Source: a bacterium
GTDB taxonomy: Bacteria; UBP6; UBA1177
Direction: 5' to 3'
Assembly: GCA_016290135.1 (NCBI GenBank)
Contig: JAEESW010000001.1
Location: 119,565 to 183,564 of the forward strand
DNA length: 64,000 nt
The notes under the pieces were generated by a model, which did not search any database, had not been told where the DNA came from, and was given only the letters and a program-made list of their open reading frames with translations. Position numbers and translations under genes: made by a program. Shown piece by piece: positions 62,800 through 64,000 of the stretch. Within the stretch, counting starts at the first letter, position 1. Each line of letters opens with the position of its first letter.

Positions 62800-64000
62800 A
62801 TGTTAAATAACAAAACATTAAGAGTTTTTTTAGCGGTTTTGTTAGTTCTTTCCTTTACGATGACGCTTTCCGCTCAGAGAAAGAAAAGAGATGACGAAAC
62901 GACGACTTCCAACGGTCCCGCAAAGGCCCGCATCGAAACCAACGATGTCAAGACCGACAGCAGATCGATGGAAAAAAGAGACGAGGCTATAAAACAGCTT
63001 AACGAACTTATAAAAGATTATCCGGAAGGTCCGAGAAAGGCTGAAGTTTACAGACGACTTGCCGAGCTTTACTGGGAGAAGGCAAGAGGCATCAAAGCCG
63101 TCATCATGGACGAGTACAACAAAAAGATCGACAAGTACTACGAAATGAACGACCCGAACGCTCCGATGCCGGAACTCAACCTTGAGGCTTCGCTTGACTG
63201 GAACAAAAAAGCAATCGAAGTTTGTGACTACATTATAAAGAAGTATCCGACTTTCCAGAACCTGGATGAAGTTTACTTCTTTATGGCTTCCAACCTTATG
63301 GAAACCGGTCAGAGTCTTGCAGCTGTCCGTTATTACACACTTGTTGTCGAGAAATTCCAGAATTCGAAGTTCGCTTCCGACGCTTACTTCGAAATGGGTG
63401 AATATTTCTTCAACAACAACAACGTTTTCAAGGCTATCCCGAACTACAAAGCCATCATCGACAAGTATCCGGACAACAAATTTTTCGGATTCGCTCTTTA
63501 TAAGTATGCTTGGTGTATGTACAACGTCGGCGAGTACGAGCAGTCGGTAAAACTTTTCCAGCAGGTTGTCGAAGTCGCTGAGAAAATCAACGACCAGTCG
63601 CTCAAAGAAGACGCTCTTAACGACATGGTCGCTCCGTATGCCGAGGCAGGTTCTGTTGACGAAGCTGAAAAATACTTCAAAACAATCGTCAAAGAACAGA
63701 AATACTTCATCGCCGTTCTTAAAAGACTTGCTCAGATCTACTTCGATCAGGACAGATCTGAAGAAGCTATAAAGATCTACAGAAAACTCCAGCAGGAAGC
63801 TCCGGAAAGACCGGAAGGCCCGACCTGGCAGAAACAGATCGTTGAGTGCTACAAAAAACTCAACAACAAAGACGCTGTAAGAAAAGAGATCATCGTCCTC
63901 GTTGCAAACTACGCTGATGCTAACTCGCGCTGGGTAAAGGCAAACGAGAAAGACGAGGCTACTCTTGAAAGTGCACAGCAGACCGCTGAGGCAGCACTCA
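62800..64000 (+). CDS. TPR protein, truncated by the window end
   Basis: The frame opens at ATG 62800 (GAGG upstream) and stays open to the last base, so about 400 residues are seen and the C-terminus is missing. A signal peptide (FLAVLLVLSFTMTLSAQ) is followed by a basic/acidic linker and then many TPR units, for example RKAEVYRRLAELYWEKA, KFASDAYFEMGEYFFNNN and DEAEKYFKTIVKEQ. The start of the mature domain resembles that of Myxococcota TPR proteins encoded beside gltE (GltD- or GltC-like), but this is an inference from context and repeat style. It is 33 bp after the GltE-like gene and is presumably in its operon. Confidence 0.75.
   Translation, partial: MLNNKTLRVFLAVLLVLSFTMTLSAQRKKRDDETTTSNGPAKARIETNDVKTDSRSMEKRDEAIKQLNELIKDYPEGPRKAEVYRRLAELYWEKARGIKAVIMDEYNKKIDKYYEMNDPNAPMPELNLEASLDWNKKAIEVCDYIIKKYPTFQNLDEVYFFMASNLMETGQSLAAVRYYTLVVEKFQNSKFASDAYFEMGEYFFNNNNVFKAIPNYKAIIDKYPDNKFFGFALYKYAWCMYNVGEYEQSVKLFQQVVEVAEKINDQSLKEDALNDMVAPYAEAGSVDEAEKYFKTIVKEQKYFIAVLKRLAQIYFDQDRSEEAIKIYRKLQQEAPERPEGPTWQKQIVECYKKLNNKDAVRKEIIVLVANYADANSRWVKANEKDEATLESAQQTAEAAL

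Overview
The window reads as chromosomal DNA of a Gram-negative, double-membraned bacterium. I infer a member of the Myxococcota or a related 'deltaproteobacterial' lineage. The reasons are eleven visible lipoprotein signal peptides, several outer-membrane beta-barrels, an MCE/MlaD protein, an AgmX-type C-terminal domain on an ankyrin lipoprotein, a GltE-like TPR lipoprotein, Asp/Thr/Pro-rich surface linkers, and a giant protein with Myxococcus-type Cys motifs and DUF1566/Lcl domains. Taxonomy is an inference. Genes are dense, many overlap by ATGA or TGATG, ribosome sites are mostly GGAGG-like, and TTG starts are common. I see no transposase, integrase, reverse transcriptase, CRISPR array or rRNA.

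Layout. 0.2-3.1 kb (+): LysM protein and an overlapping sensor histidine kinase. 3.1-7.9 kb (-): operon of apbC/mrp, a ZnuA-like metal-binding lipoprotein with a 50-cysteine insertion, a lipoprotein, and an AMIN/coiled-coil protein. 8.0-13.4 kb (-): malic enzyme, initiator tRNA, an overlapping lipoprotein-adenosine deaminase-ECF sigma operon, and pepD. 13.6-15.9 kb (+): AI-2E family permease and a homologue of tRNA-queuosine mannosyltransferase. 15.9-18.2 kb (-): lipoprotein and coiled-coil/TPR protein. 18.4-34.9 kb (+): glnS, a triple thioredoxin-fold lipoprotein, a SlyD-like FKBP, an MFS permease, an NtrC-type regulator, two tandem GT-C-like membrane proteins, pyrG, a zinc-ribbon protein and secA. 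34.9-44.6 kb (-): two paralogous lipoproteins, a FadL-like protein, family 4 uracil-DNA glycosylase, a HEAT-repeat protein, and a plsC-mce-lipoprotein-ankyrin/AgmX operon. 44.9-57.2 kb (+): a porin-like barrel and a 3486-residue lipoprotein. 57.4-60.1 kb (+): a membrane metallophosphoesterase and an acyl-CoA dehydrogenase. 60.3 kb to the end (+): a barrel followed by two TPR proteins, the last running off the window.

Themes. Most of the content concerns the cell envelope: lipoproteins, barrels, secretion (SecA), periplasmic redox (triple thioredoxin-fold protein) and lipid handling (PlsC, MCE). Two proteins carry unusual Cys/His-rich metal-binding segments (ZnuA-like and SlyD-like). The most unusual items are the Cys-rich ZnuA insertion, the giant lipoprotein with fourteen contiguous Cys/Trp modules and six Lcl domains, a switch-like inverted-repeat element just after it, the ankyrin-AgmX fusion, and the Glt-like barrel/TPR cluster at the right edge.
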